A stretch of DNA of 64,000 nt from Colius striatus (Eukaryota; Chordata; Aves; Coliiformes; Coliidae), in NCBI RefSeq assembly GCF_028858725.1, contig NC_084775.1:15335597-15399596 (forward strand), written 5' to 3'. The notes beneath the pieces were generated by a model. That model had not been told where the DNA came from. It worked only from the letters and a program-made list of their open reading frames with translations, and did no database searches. Of this stretch, positions 15,001 to 27,900 are shown piece after piece. Within the stretch, counting starts at the first letter, position 1. Each line of letters starts with the position of its first letter. The translations under genes were made by a program, and so were the position numbers.

Positions 15001-15766
15001 ATCAACTTTAAGCATTTATTTGTTCCAGGCCCGAGAGTGGATGGTTTATAAACAGGAGCATGTTGCAAAGCACCTGACAATGGAGCATTAGGAGAAATGC
15101 ACTTGGTTTTTTTAAAGGAAACATTTTGCATTCATGAAAAGGAAAGGGAATGCTGGTGTTAAAAGGCAGCAATGCCTTTACCACACAGATCCAGCAACCA
15201 CATCCCCCCAGCACAGAGTTCCTCACCAGCAACACTGCTTTCCCTGTGCAGCAATGTTTGCTTCGAGCAGTTTGCAAATATTGAGGACACTGCAAACACC
15301 CCTTTGCAAAAGCACTTCAGATCTGCAGCGGGTTCCCAGCGTGAAGGAGGAAGGTGAGGAAGATGCCTTCCCTCACACAACGTTATTTACAGATGCAGCC
15401 CACCTTGCAAATTCCATACCGATGCTTCCCCTCAAAAAGCCTTTTGGCACTTGCATGGTTTTATCCCACCCCTCCTTATTTCTACGACCATCAAGTTCAT
15501 GCAAAAAAACCACCCTCAATCCACTAAATTGAGTGAATTTATGTAACAAACGGATCCCTGCATGCCCCCAGGATGCTGAACCCAGGCAGCTACACTGGGA
15601 AAATGGCCTGCTTCCCGGGCCTAAGCCACTTCCCACAGACAGTCCCCTAAAAACCACCGGGATCCACAGCATCCCTGCAGCCCGCGAGAGCAACCCCCGC
15701 GGCTCGCCGCTCGCCCCTCGGCGCTACTCACGGCAGCTGTCTCAGCTGGAATAAATCATCCTCCAT
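1..15766 (-). CDS. SVOP: SVOP, synaptic vesicle 2-related protein (5' 12 coding exons; 3' end outside window)
   Basis: SVOP is a major facilitator superfamily membrane protein of synaptic vesicles, related to SV2 and to organic ion transporters; its substrate is not firmly established. Coding exons, in minus-strand order: 15732-15766, 11433-11593, 10492-10577, 9321-9419, 7922-7993, 7573-7697, 5428-5491, 4120-4245, 3001-3129, 1586-1659, 1190-1266 and 1-110 (cut by the window edge). They join in phase to 386 codons of a protein of about 548 residues in mammals. The ATG at 15764-15766 opens [12 protein letters not shown], which matches the vertebrate N-terminus. Residues 13-65 are an acidic cytoplasmic tail. 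Residues about 74-256 cover the first transmembrane helices, including the MFS signature [12 protein letters not shown] (141-152). Exons 9-10 carry the central cytoplasmic loop ([12 protein letters not shown]). Intron 3 has a GC donor. The exon calls rest on close identity to mammalian SVOP as I recall it. Confidence 0.95.
111..11432. other. SVOP introns 2-11: no other genes seen
   Basis: The spaces between SVOP exons (111-1189, 1267-1585, 1660-3000, 3130-4119, 4246-5427, 5492-7572, 7698-7921, 7994-9320, 9420-10491 and 10578-11432) hold only scattered short open frames without recognisable protein similarity. I saw no convincing repeat family, RNA gene or conserved block apart from the splice sites. 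Confidence 0.6.
14293..14410. repeat. 39-bp tandem repeat, 3 copies
   Basis: The phrase cctgagtttccagtg starts at 14293, 14332 and 14371, a period of 39 bp. The copies differ at only a few positions. The repeat lies in SVOP intron 1. Its length is a multiple of three, so the antisense frame stays open; that frame is not a gene. Confidence 0.85.
14775..14824 (+). mobile_element. CR1 LINE 3'-end fragment
   Basis: The stretch reading gaggtcccttccagcc and then ctctgtgattatg matches the conserved 3' end of avian CR1 elements. Only the last 50 or so bases are recognisable, so this is an old, heavily truncated copy, oriented on the plus strand. Confidence 0.6.
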
Positions 15767-15867
15767 TGCCGGGCTGCCTCTGCAGGGGCTGCTCTCATCG
15801 CTCTCGCATGGCGGGGATGGCTGGGCTGCGGCCGGGCAGGCGCGGCGGCTGGACAGCTCCGGCGGCG
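15767..15867 (-). promoter_or_regulatory. SVOP: SVOP 5' UTR / proximal promoter
   Basis: This GC-rich stretch lies directly upstream of the SVOP ATG and is bounded on its far side by the pentamer array. I see no TATA box. Assignment as 5' UTR and core promoter is inferred from position alone; the transcription start cannot be placed. Confidence 0.45.
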
Positions 15868-16050
15868 CGGCTCGGCTCGGCTCGGTGCGGCACGGCACGG
15901 CACGGCTCGGCGCAGCTCAGCTCGGCTCGGTTCGGTTCGGTGCAGCTCAGCTCGACTCGGCTCGGTGCGGCGCGGCACGGCACGGCGCGGCTCGGCGCAG
16001 CTCAGCTCGGCTCGGTTCGGTGCAGCTCAGCTCGACTCGGCTCGGCTCAG
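15868..16050. repeat. GC-rich pentamer microsatellite next to the SVOP start
   Basis: About 180 bp of degenerate pentamers (ggctc, ggcac, ggttc, agctc) begins roughly 100 bp upstream of the SVOP start codon. A longer block of about 53-58 bp is duplicated inside the array, at about 15908-15964 and 15993-16046. The array therefore sits in the SVOP 5' UTR or core promoter. It also keeps several frames open, giving spurious low-complexity reading frames on both strands. Confidence 0.85.
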
Positions 16051-16207
16051 CACCCTCCCTGGTCGGGGCTGGGGCAGGGCTCCCGTGTCACTGCCGGTCC
16101 CAATGCCCTCGGAGCCCAGCGTGTGCCGGCCAGTCCATGAGCAGGGAGCAGAGCCGGGGAGGATCGCTGCCTGCACACGATGGAGGAGCCGGGCTGGATG
16201 CTGCCTT

Positions 16208-16264
16208 GAGCAGAGCAGAGCAGAGCAGAGCAGAGCTGAGCAGAGCAGAGCAGAGCAGAGCAGA
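16208..16264. repeat. (CAGAG)n microsatellite
   Basis: About eleven copies of the pentamer cagag form a 57-bp run with a single interrupting variant (agctg). It lies in the interval between the divergent SVOP and USP30 genes. Confidence 0.9.
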
Positions 16265-16296
16265 GGGTCTCATGGGGAACACACCAGCCGCCTGCC

Positions 16297-16377
16297 GAGC
16301 AGCAGGAGCCGAGCAGCAGGAGCCCAGCAGCAGGAGCCCAGCAGCAGGAGCTGAGCAGCAGGAGCCAAGCAGCAGAA
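16297..16377. repeat. Short tandem repeat of about 15 bp (gagcagcaggagcc)
   Basis: Five to six imperfect copies of a gagcagcaggagcc unit follow shortly after the cagag run. The two arrays may share an origin, since both are built from gag and cag words. Confidence 0.8.
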
Positions 16378-18750
16378 GGGCTGCGTTTGGATCAGGAACC
16401 CATGGACAGTTTTGTAGCGACCCATTAGGGGCCCCGAGCGTGTGCTGCTCAGGGGCTCCAAGCCTGTGCTGCTCAGGTGCAGAATGGGACCAGTTTGTTA
16501 AAATGTCAGTGATTTACCTGACAAGACAGTCCTGGGACACTGATCCCTGTGGGATCCCCCTGGAAGAGATGCTTTGTGCCTGTGCCCCGTTACAGGACTC
16601 TGCAAAGGCCTGCCAGAGGAAACAAAGAGCAAACACCCGCTGGGGAGATGACTGGGACATGGGATTAAATTGAATATACATTTGACAAACTGGAGGAATG
16701 GGCTGAAAGCAACAGGGCAAGTGAAAAGGGCTACAGGGAGGCAGGAGAATGAAGGGGTATGAGCTCCATCCAGGGAACAATGAGTGATGGAAGACGCCTG
16801 GGTTCAGCTACAACAAAGCAAACCTGCTGCAGTTTGGGAGTGGAGCTCAACTGTCACCCAGATTCTGTTTGAGACACTACTAAAAATCATAACAAGTTCT
16901 AGCATTTGTAAGGAATAAGTTGCTGACCTAGCTGGGGTTGCCACGTCCTTAAAAACAGGGACAATAAGGGTTTAATGAAGCATTTGAGCCTGGGAGTGGG
17001 ACTCAGCTGCCCACTGGTGGGTACCAGCTCCATTTTAGGTACCTGTGTGTCTCCTGTGGCCTCTGGCTGTGGGTTTTGGCCAGGTCTGTGTGGTGGGTCA
17101 CACAGGCTCGTGGGCTGTCTTGGGCACCTTAGGGCTGTCTGATGGGGGTGAAGATGCAAACACAGGGTACTTAAGCAACTATTACCCCAGAAGCGTGATG
17201 AGCCCAGTTTTAATGGCATGAAATGAGGCATGTTCTGTGAGAGACCCTCAAAAGCACTTCAAAGTCCCAGGAGGCTTTTTCAGAGGACAAGCTCTGAGAA
17301 CATGCTTGGGATGTGTCTCCTTCAGCTCTCTGTTGTCACCTCTCCTGATGTTTTCTGCTTCTCCTTCCCACACACTCAGATTTCCACACACCACAGGACT
17401 GCTCAGCCCTGCCCCTTCTCCTTGTGAAGGTGGTGGTGAGGCATCCAGGCTGAAGAACGGTGGTGTTCCAGCTATTCCTTACCACAAAGGAGCTGAGATG
17501 TTTGGCTGGAATGACAGGCAGCCTGGCCCATGGCAATGAAAACCCAAAAGGCCTCAGTAGATAGAACTGGCCTGCCAACACCTTCCTGGTGTGCAAGGCT
17601 TCTGTTTCCTCTTCAGATAACTGAGGGTTAAGGAAACCACAGCTCAATGCTCTCAGTGATCCAAGAAGTCTGTTCCCTTCCACTGGGTGAGATACTGGAG
17701 ATAGTCAGCACCAGGGAAAGAGTTACTGAGCTGCAGCCTGCAGGCGAAAGCTGTGGCTGCAGGCCTTTCCCAGAGTGGCCTCAGCAGAGCCCCCTGACAG
17801 CCTTCTAGGACCAGACTGATGCACAAAACATGAGCTCACAGAGACTCTGGGCTGCTTCTCCCCAAAACTTCCCAGCAGACGGCACTTTGCAAGCAGAGTT
17901 TTGGCTCATGCATTCCCTGCATAAGCAACAACTTTCTTCTTAGAACGCAGCAGCCACATCACTGTTTCCCTGAATGAGGTCTGGTAAGTTAAGGGGTGTG
18001 AGATGTGGCCTCTGAGCACATTGGTCCCTTTGTCTCATGTATTTCACGTGCAGGAGACAGCCATGAGAATGGTACATTGCACCACTGTAGGCTGCAGCTG
18101 CCAGGACAACTGTGTTTCTTCACATCCTTCTGTTTGTCTGTACTGAGTGGTAACTCCTCAGGCTCCTGCTGCCTGGTCTTGCCTTGCTCTGCAGCCTGCT
18201 GTCCTCTCAGCAACAGCCTCTTGGCCCGGGTGGAGACACGTCAGGCAAACAAGGACTCTGCCAGACAGACACACAGGCTGTACCAGACACTCTGATAAAA
18301 AAGGTCGCTGGAATTCATCAGGGGAGGGGTGAGCAGGGAGGCCGGGCCCCCAGCCGCGGTCAGCAGCTGCCATCTCGAGGTGCTCTCCAAAGCTGCATGT
18401 GTCAGTCACACAGGCGCCCCCGGCTGCCTCCTCTCCTGGCAGCGTTCAGAGTCCATGGGGTAACAACCCACAGCCCGAGGCGCAGAGCAGAGCCCTCAGA
18501 CACCGGGGTGGCACGGGGGAGCCGCAGGGCCGGCGTGCGCTGCGCGGCCGCTGAGCTCTCCGTGGGGCCCGGGTGTCCCCACACAGAACCACTGGGCTTG
18601 GAAACGACCTTTGAGCTCAGCGAGAGCCGTCCCCTCAGCACTGACTCAGCGCCACATCCAGCGACGCAGCCGCCGCCGCGGCCCCGCGCCGCCCGCCACA
18701 GGCCTTCACGGCCCTCTCGGCGCGGAAACGCACCTACCATCCAACCCACG
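16378..18750. other. SVOP-USP30 intergenic interval
   Basis: The interval between the divergent genes has no conserved coding exon that I recognise. Open frames here are short and look like chance. The right end becomes progressively GC-rich toward the USP30 promoter. Confidence 0.55.
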
Positions 18751-18983
18751 GCAACTCAGGCCTCCCACCCGCCCCGCCCCGCCCCGCGGCAGCCCCTCGG
18801 GAGGCCCGCGGGGCTCCGGCCGTGCCCGTGCCCCACACGCCGGCTGCCGCCGCTCGCCCCGCGGCCTCGGCCCAGTCCGTTGCTAGGGGCGGTGCTCGGC
18901 CCGCGCTCCCCCGCGCCACTTCCGGCGCCCCGCCGCCCGCTCCGCCGCGCCGCCCGCCCGCGGGGCCTGGTTCCGGAGGGGCG
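18751..18983 (+). promoter_or_regulatory. USP30: USP30 CpG-rich promoter with an ETS site
   Basis: The 230 bp before the USP30 ATG are very GC- and CpG-rich and lack a TATA box. They contain tandem ccgcccc words (Sp1-type sites) near 18770-18787 and the canonical ETS-family site CACTTCCGG at 18917-18925, about 60 bp upstream of the ATG. ETS factors such as GABPA (NRF-2) commonly drive nuclear genes for mitochondrial proteins, which fits USP30, but binding here is inferred. Confidence 0.6.
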
Positions 18984-21900
18984 ATGCTGCCCGGCCGCGG
19001 CGGCGGCGGCGGAGCGGAGGCGGCCGGGGCCGTGCGGAGGCTGCTGCGGGCCGGGGCCGCGGCCAGGTCAGCGGGGACGGGACGGGACGGGACGGGACGG
19101 GACGGGACGGGACGGGACGGGCGGGAGGGAGGGAGCGGACCGGACCGGAGCGGAGCGGGGGTCAGCGGCCGAGACCTTCCCCTTCCCCTTCCCCTCCCCC
19201 TTCCCTTCCTTTCCCCTTTCCCCTTCCCCTTTCCCTTCCCTTCCCTTCCCTTCCCTTCCCTTCCCTTCCCTTCCCTTCCCTTCCCTTCCCTTCCCTTCCC
19301 CATCCCCTTCCCTTCCCCATCCCCTTCCCCTTCCCCATCCCCTTCCCCTTCCCCTTCCCCATCCCCTTCCCTTCCCTTCCCTTCCCTTCCCTTCCCTTCC
19401 CACCGGGAGCGCCGTGAGCTGCAGCCGCCTCCGCGCTGCCCCGGGCCGTGTCCCGGCAGGCACAGGTACCAGGTACCGACCGCCGGTGGTTGGGGTTTGT
19501 GGGGTTTGTGTTGTGTTTTTTCCCGTTTCAGGCACAAGATGCTGAGGAACTGGGGCGTTATCGGGGGGGTGGCGGCGGCTGTGGCTGCGGGGATGTACGT
19601 GCTGTGGGGTCCCATCAGCGAGAGGAAGAGGCGGCGGAGAGGTCGGCACAGTGGTTTTCTTTTCTCAAAGACACAGTTTTGGTCCCTGTCCCGTTAGGAA
19701 ATGTGACTTTTCTTTAAAAAGAAAAGGCCTTTTGTTCCCCCCCCCCCACTGTTAATTGTCATTCTTCCCAAGCTGGGGTTTACTGGGCACCTCTGTGTGC
19801 TCAGTTCAGCACAGTTAATGCACTTCACGTTGCGTTTTGCAGTGCAAAACAAATGTGTCCTCACTGAGCGTTAGCAGAAGAGGAGGGAGAGTCTCTTGCT
19901 GAGCAGAGGGATCTAGAAATACTTGTTATTGTCCCTGGAGCTTTCCCAGTGCTGTACTGACCTGAGCCAAAGGGAAAGCCTCAGCACACCGAGCTGACAA
20001 GCCTGCAGTGAGTGACCTTGGGGGCTCCTTGGAGGCAGGAGTGTTCTGTTTGTACAGTAACTTGCAGATAATCCTGAGCCTCGGTGGTGTTGGTAGAAAC
20101 CTGCTCCTAGCAGGGGGTGAAAAAAGAGCATTTTTGAAGGAAAATGTCAGAGGGTTTTCCCAGTGGTGTCACCATGCACATAAACAGCTTCCAGGCTGCT
20201 CTTTACATCTGGTTGTCTTGGGGTGCAAGGCCCAAAGAAACACAAGTAACTTCATTTTAATACCTAACACAACACTTGTTGCTGAAAAACGGGTTTTCCC
20301 AGACCTTATGTTGTAAACCCTTCCCCTTCTGCTTGCAGGGCTCGTGCCTGGCCTGCTGAACCTGGGGAACACCTGCTTCATGAACTCCCTGCTGCAAGGC
20401 TTATCTTCCTGCCCATCTTTCATCAGGTGGCTGGAGGAATTCACAGCTCAGTACAAGCCAGGCCAGGACCAGCATCAGTACTTGTCAGTCACCCTGCTGC
20501 ATCTCCTAAGAGGTAAGGTAACCTTTTCATATTGCCATTAACTAAGGAAAGAGCACGTGTGTTACCATCTTTAGCCTCCTTTCCTATAGAAATTGCACTC
20601 ATGTCATGTCCTTGTCTTCAATTTTAACTTATTCTTACTAACTTGGAACTCGTGGGCCAAGTTGAACCAGCTTTCCCAGAAGGGCACAGACTCAGAAGGT
20701 GCTGAGTTACTGCAGGGACCCAGAGCAGTGCATGGCCCAGCTGCCTCTGCCCCCAAAGCTGTTCATTTCTTGGGTCACCAGGGGTTTTGTTTGAGCTGCC
20801 TGGCAATGGAGGAGCATCTTGGCCATTGCTCTGAGGGAGCCATTTGCCAGCAGGCTGAACAAATTGAGGGCAACAGGGGGGAGCTGAAAATGGGATTATG
20901 GAGCCACAGGCTTGAATGCATTTGCTGTTAATGGCTAAAACAAGACAAAACTGGACTGAGTCAAATTGAAGAAATGGGAAAATATGATCCCAGTTACATG
21001 GGCACTGGCCATTTTCTGGTTTTACCCAATGCACCAGTAAAAATGTGTCATTCCAGACACTGTCTATGTGTTTTCCAGTTGGCCTCAGATGGTTATTAAA
21101 ACATGCTAGTTTGAGTGTCTGCCTGTGTTAACAACTCTGCTGTGATCAATTGTGTGATGCTTAAGTAACATACAGTCTAAAATAAGCAGATCTGTGTTCT
21201 AACTGTTCTTTGTGGCTCCCTCTTAACATTTTACAATGCACTGTCTCTAGCTTTATCATGTCAAGAGGCAACAGAAGATGATGTCCTGGATGCAAGCTGC
21301 CTGTTAGAAGTTTTAAGACTGTACAGGTGGCAGATCTCATCGTTTGAAGAGCAGGTGATGGCAGAATTCAAGTTAGCCTGCCCCACACACACCTTGGTGC
21401 TGAGATACTGGGTGACAGAAGTGAAGTGATGGCACTGAACCTTTGCTCTTTGTTTAAAAAGTGAAGGAAAACAACCACATGATGGACAAATGGTGTTTTC
21501 ACTTGGCCTAAATGCTCCCTGGAAAGCCTGGCTGCTTCAAAGCCTCACACTCAATTACCTTCAGATTTGATACAAGGGAGATAGGAATATTAAAACAGAA
21601 GAGGCAGCTCTGACTTCACTGTAGATAATGGGTCTGTGCTGCTTGGAGGGTCAGGCTCAACTGCACTGACATCTCCACTTTTAGTTCTGTGGAACAGACA
21701 AGATTTCCAGTTCTTGTTTTGGGTATTTGAGCCCTTGAGTGCAGGTGGCCCCTGAACTCAGCCAGGTAACTCACCAAGTAAGGTGCTGTGCTGTGTATTT
21801 CAGAGCCAAAGCAAACAGCAGAGATTTCAATCATGCTTTTATTGAAATCAAGGGAAGCAGCCATTTGTGCATCCAATTTCCCTTTTTTCCCTGCAAGTCT

Positions 21901-24900
21901 CTTTAGAGTTGCTGTGGCCCAGAGCATTTTTCATCATGTGAGCTCTTACAAAGTTGAGTTTTTTGGAAAGCAGCTTTGCAGAGGTTCAGCAGATGCACAA
22001 ATGGTTACCATGGACACACGGAGTGGGCTCTAAGCAGCACCTTTCCCCTTCATGATGTAGTTTTAATGTGTATCAGTACTTCTGGTGTATGGTTGGATGT
22101 CTTTTGGTTTTGCTTCCTCTGAGTCTTATGCCTCTGTTCAACAGGATGCTCATGAACTGTTTCATGTCCTTACCTCTTCCCTGGAAGACGAACGGGATCG
22201 TCAGCCACGTGTGACGCATCTGTTCGATGTGCATTCGCTGGAGGTGACTTCCTTAGGGCTGGTGTTTCAGTACCAGGAGTTTGTGCAGTCTGCCCACAAT
22301 TCCTGTGTGTGTCAAGTACAGAGTGTCTCTGCAGATACTGAAGTTTCCTGATGTTTATGGAGCTGTTCTGTAGTCCTCTGACAGCAGTGAATCAGCTCAG
22401 GCAATCTAAAGAACGAAAAGTGGCTTTTGCCAGCAAATGTCTCTGAGTTTGCAGTGATGCCATTGTCATGAGAGCTTTTGCAATCCTAAATCCATGGAAC
22501 ATAAGGTTCATGAGATCTGGAGGGCTTTTATTTCAGTACTGTGGGGCAGGGAATTCTGCAGATTAATTACTGATACAATCAGAAGTCATCTTTTAGTCAG
22601 TTATAAATTCATTGCATACCAGGCTTTTTAACCTTCCTCAAATGCAAAGAGACACTAAAACTCCCATAGTTGTTCTTATGTCAGTAAAGGCTATCAGGGA
22701 TGAAATAAGAACATAGTTAATGCTTTCTGAGATGGGGTTAATGAAATGTTTTATCTTCCTCTGTAGCAGCCAGAAATAACCCAAAAGCAAATAAGCTGCA
22801 GAACAAGAGGTACGCTTTTTTCTGTTATGAAATGTGAATATTCAGTCATAGTGTAGTCACTTTGGTGATTAAGGGGATAATATTAATTGATCTTTGTGTT
22901 GGACTGAAATGTATCTCATCAGCTACTTAAAAAGCCCCTATTAATTATGTCTCAGTGGGACAGAACATGTTCTAGAGCAGTTACTTCTGTTACCGTGGTC
23001 CAGAACTGTGGAACCGTAGTGATGGACACAGATGGTTGGGAAATAAAAGGACACTTTCAACTTTGTGTTGCAGGTTCTCTTCCCCCTGTGGCACATCACT
23101 GGAAATCTCAGCATCCTTTTCACGGAAGGCTGACCAGTAACATGGTTTGCAAACACTGTGAGCACCAGGTACAACAATGTGTGTCTTGTAGTATGAATAC
23201 GTGAAAGCAACTAAGTGTGATCCACTTTGTGGGGTTAACAGCTGTCTTATGAGACAGAAGCATGGCAGTCTGATGATACCTACTATTGAGGACCACAGCT
23301 ATCATGTGCTGGCAATCCACTCACGTGGGTAGCTTTAGGATGAGCTATTCCTTCAGCAAGCAGTACTGAGATTGCACATGCAGAGCCAGATTAAGCAGTC
23401 CAGTTACCCAGGGTAAGGAGGTGAAGGTAACCTGGAGAAAGAAAACATATAGAAAATAAACCTCATTTGTAGCTCCAACTGCAGTACATTCAGTGTTTTT
23501 ACCTTTCAAAGCCTTGCAAACAGATTGAAGTGAGCAGGGGCAGCTTCAGCAGAAACAGCCTGAGCTGCATGTTTTGCACCTGGTGCTCCCTCACGCTGTG
23601 CTGGGGAAGGGTGCTGGGTTTGACCCTGTGCCATCAGGTGGCTGTGGACTGTAGGGACTTATGTTCATCTGTTGTGAGGCTGGGTGGGGTTTGGTTTTGG
23701 ACTGGCATTAATTTTCCCTCACTGGGTACATGAACTGTTCTCTTGCAGAGCCCTGTGAGGTACGACACCTTTGACAGTCTCTCGCTGAGCATTCCAGCAG
23801 CTGTGTGGGTATGTAGCCCTCACTGGTGCACCATCCAGCCCCTCTGCTGCCTTCTCATCACACCTTTATCTTCACTACTGTCTTTTTAATGTGCTACAGC
23901 CTAAGTGTAAATGAGGAGCTAGTTTACTTTCATGCCTTTTCATAAGTGATCCTGCTGTGCCAGCACAGTGCTTTACCACTGATGTGTTGGTGATTAGTAC
24001 AAGCACGACTTTGTTGACACCACTCGTTTTTTGTTTCTCCTGGCAGAGTATTTGGGCCTTTCTGTGTAATTTGAACAGACCAGATCATATCCAGAGGGCT
24101 GTTTCTGGCAGCCTTGGAAGGTGACCTTCGAGTGCTCTGTCTCTGTGGTGACAGTACCCAAGTTACCCAAAACAGCCTCTTGGATCCAGTGATTTCAACT
24201 GGAAATTGCTTCTGTTTCTTTTGGTCTCTTTGAATGACAGAGCACTTGAGAAAAACAGTAACAGGGCCAGGAACCTGTAGTTTAAAACCTCATTGAGGGA
24301 GTCACATAGAGAGTCAGAGCTACTCTTGTCTCCAGGCTGCAATGTTGAATCCAGGCTGAGGAGGAATCCCAAAGTTGCATTATCAGTATCCTACACTCCA
24401 AGCCATTGAGTCAGTTTTCTCATGAAATAACTCTGCAGTTGTGTAGTTCCTGTGGAAGGAACAATGACCAGTCCTTTCACCAGATGAAGTGGTGTGCACC
24501 CTAACATTCCTGTGAGTAATTTCAGGTTTCTTATCCTAAGGGTCACCCTATGACACTGGACCACTGCCTCCATCACTTCATCTCCTCCGAGTCTGTGAAG
24601 GATGTTGTTTGTGACAACTGCACCAAAGTATGTCATTTTCATTCATGGCAGCTTCCAGCTCAGTTTGAAGCCTGCTGAGAGAATTATGGCTTCAGTTCTC
24701 CACTCCTTGCTCTGTGACTCTAGGAGAGCCTCTGGCCCGCCTGGGATTGCTCACAGGGCAGTTTGAAGCTGTATTTATTATAGTACTATTAGAAAGTTTA
24801 CAACTCTTACTCTGTAATTAACAGGTTTGAGATGATAAGGTTTTGTTCTAGTTATTTTAAAGTGTTTTACAGTTGCCTGTAACTGGTTGGTACCACAAAG

Positions 24901-27900
24901 CCCAAGTGTCTTGTGTAAAAACCAAGAGCAAGGGCATATGACTCTGCAGAAAGCTGGAGACTGCAAATGCTTGTTCCTGCTTAGTTTGGTTCAGGATTCC
25001 AATCCCTCAGGACAGGCCAATGAGTCTTAAGAAAGTCCCTGGAAAATTGTAGGTGTAATCAAAGTATTAAGCACAGTTCTAGACAGATAACTGCTGTTGC
25101 GTGCTGTACTGTGATGTGTAATGAGGTCCAGCTAGTCATCAATGGCTTTATTTTTCCCCCTTTGCTTTCAGATCCAGGCTGAAGGGACTCTGAGTGGACA
25201 GAGCATAGAAAACCAGAGAACAACATTTGTTAAGCAATTAAAGTTAGGAAAGGTGAGGCAAGCTAACCCTCCAAATCTCTTGCTAAATCCTGTTGCTTAG
25301 CAATTTCTTTCTTGTGATGTCTTTGCTTGATGGCCACTTCTTGGCATGGGACTACTCTAATGTTTTACTCAAAAAGTAAGCTCATTTGTCAAGCATTTGT
25401 AGGCACTGAGGCCACAATTCAGCCAAACAGCAAACTCTGTGGCTTAAAGAATGTGAGAATTCTACTGTTACTCAGCAAAACACTTTAACACAAGTTTATC
25501 CCAGTGGCAGCTCGTGTCTTGCATAATTCTTCATGTCCTTTGTGAGGGAGATGATTCACACAGACTGTTTGTAGGATCTTTAGCAGTTGCATGTTCAAGT
25601 CAATTAAAGTGTTTCTAAATACATCTGGCTTAAAACAAGTGAATATGGTGCTGAACATCAGGTGGTGCTTCTACTAGAAGCTTTTATGTTTTGCTCTGTA
25701 ATGGTATAATGCAGAGGGGACAACAGGGCACTGGGCTGTAATTAAGAGCCTCAGGTACCATTAATAAGAATATGTACTTGCTGATAGAGGTCAGCCCTGG
25801 CAGGCCTTGAATGTCAGGTATTTTTAACTCCTTGACCTTTCTTCCCCTGCTGCTCTCGCTGTGCAGAGCCATTATTGGGTATTAGCAAAGGCCTTACAAC
25901 TTGCTCCATGGATTTCAGTCTTCATTTCCACCTCACAGACCAGCAGGCTGGATGGGATGGATAGGTGGGCTTTTTAGGAACACACATTTTTACTCTATCC
26001 TGCTGCCTAGGGAGTGAGCAGTAGTGGCATTAGCAGAAATCTCAGGAGAGTTGTGAGTGAGTCATGTCCTAGGGATCCTATTGCAAATAAGCCCACACAC
26101 AGATACAGAGCACGTAAGAGAACAGCTCTGTGTTGCATCTCCTTATCCACTAGACTCACCCATTGGTCAGTGTGCTTTTAACTTGAACAGCTCTTTCTCT
26201 TCATTTAAAATGTATTTTGGCTCTCCTTTTCTATGGGATACTGCTGAAGCTCCCTCAGTGTCTGTGCATCCATCTGCAAAGACTGAGCTGGTCCAACCAA
26301 GGCACTCCTCTGAAACGACACGAACACGTACAGTTCAGTGAGTTCCTGATCATGGACATCTACAAGTACCACGTTCCTGTTCATAAATCAGGCCAGAATG
26401 AGCTGAGTCACAAGAGCTCCGAAGAGACAACGCCTAGAACAAAGGATGGGAGAGCAGTAAAACCTTCAGGTACTTATTTGAAGGTAAAATCTGTCAGGGA
26501 TCTGTGCCTTTCAGCGATGAAACAGCTGATCTGCAGAATGAAGCTGAAGGCTGGATCTTTCCTTGGATGTGTGGAATCCCTTCCCCAGCAAGCACTGCCT
26601 TGCCCTGTTCCAAGGTCACAGTTCAGTGTGGATTATTTAATTTGATCCTCCTAAATACTAAAAGACCTGACAAAGTCCCAGATAGCACAGAACTTGCATG
26701 TTTTATGTCAAAGGACAAAGGGGTGTTGAACTGGGGAAGTGCCAGGGGTGATCTTGTTAGTGATCTCCTCCAAGGCTTTGGGACAGAGAACGCTGGGAAT
26801 GGTGACTTCTTAAACACCAGTTAGATAATGTAGCTGTAGTGGGTCTGTCACTGAGGCAGTCCAGTTCTGTTTAATTTGGATTTTGTGATCAGTCATCTTC
26901 ATATTTGTGTCATGTGAAAGGAACTAGCAGTGCCTTTGGATGTTACACTCAGCACCTCTCGAGGGCTGGTGAAGTGCAATGAATGAAAGTAAGTAAAATA
27001 CCTTCCTGTGGTGGGATGAAAGGTCTTGCAGGGACAGAAGCACCATTGTTGGCAATACTAGTAGCAGCATTTGAGTTGCTGACTGTCTGCTTTGTCCTGC
27101 AGATGCAGAACAGGCTCCTGGTACTAAGTCACTCTTTCTGAATGGGGCCCGCTCCTCGTCACTTCTCATGTCCTCGGGAGCTTTTCCACGTGCTGCATTC
27201 CCTGAATGCAGGTAGGTTACAGATGGGTTCCCCCTCTTGCTCTTTCTGTCCCTTTAAGTTATGTCTTCTTGTATTTTGCCTTTCTTATGAGGCTGTATAG
27301 TCACAGATTCTGAAATCTAACTTCTGTGCTTTTCACTTGGCTGATTTCTAGCCTTGATGCTTCTCCTGATGCCCCAGCTCTTGGCCTTGGAGAATGCTCA
27401 CTTTATTTTCATGCCAGTGACTACTGTAGTTAGTTCTGAACCACTTCTACCTGCCATTGTGTATTTCCCCCATGGGGAAAGACAGTTCCCAGCCTCACTG
27501 CATGAAATGAGAAGCCTGGAAGCATTTGGTGCCAAATGTTTGTTATGAAGACAGTTGTAGAACAAGTAGCTGGGTGCAGCTGTTGTTCCCTCTTGGGTTA
27601 CCTCCTGCAATTTTACCTCTTTTAAGTGAAAAGTACATTTTTCTAGAATAGCTTTTCAGAGTGACAGATGGAAGGGCTTGGGAGGGACCTTTAGAGCTCA
27701 TCCAGTCCCATGCTCTGCTAAAGCAGCTCCGACCTAGATCAGGTCACACAGGATCGTGTCCAGGTGGGTTTTGAAGCCCTCCCTAGCAGGAGGCTGCACC
27801 CCTCCCTGGGCAGCCTGGGCCAGGGCTCCCTCACCTCAGCACTGGAAGAGTTTTCCCTTTTAAAGTAGTTGAAAAAGAACTTTTTGTGCTCCAGCTTCCC

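Larger units (their letters stand above)
11594..15731. other. SVOP intron 1
   Basis: This is the largest SVOP intron in the window (4.1 kb). It contains a 39-bp tandem repeat (14293-14410), a short CR1 3' remnant (about 14775-14824) and an open frame of 206 codons at 13059-13679 that resembles no protein I know. There is no sign of a nested gene. Confidence 0.6.

Noticed and set aside
15742-16673. Several long serine/alanine/arginine-rich frames on both strands
   Set aside because: They are translations of the pentamer microsatellites at the SVOP promoter.
18184-19545. 453-codon plus-strand open frame over the USP30 promoter and exon 1
   Set aside because: It is read through GC-rich promoter and pentamer/pyrimidine repeats in a frame different from USP30; repeats whose translation lacks stops keep it open.
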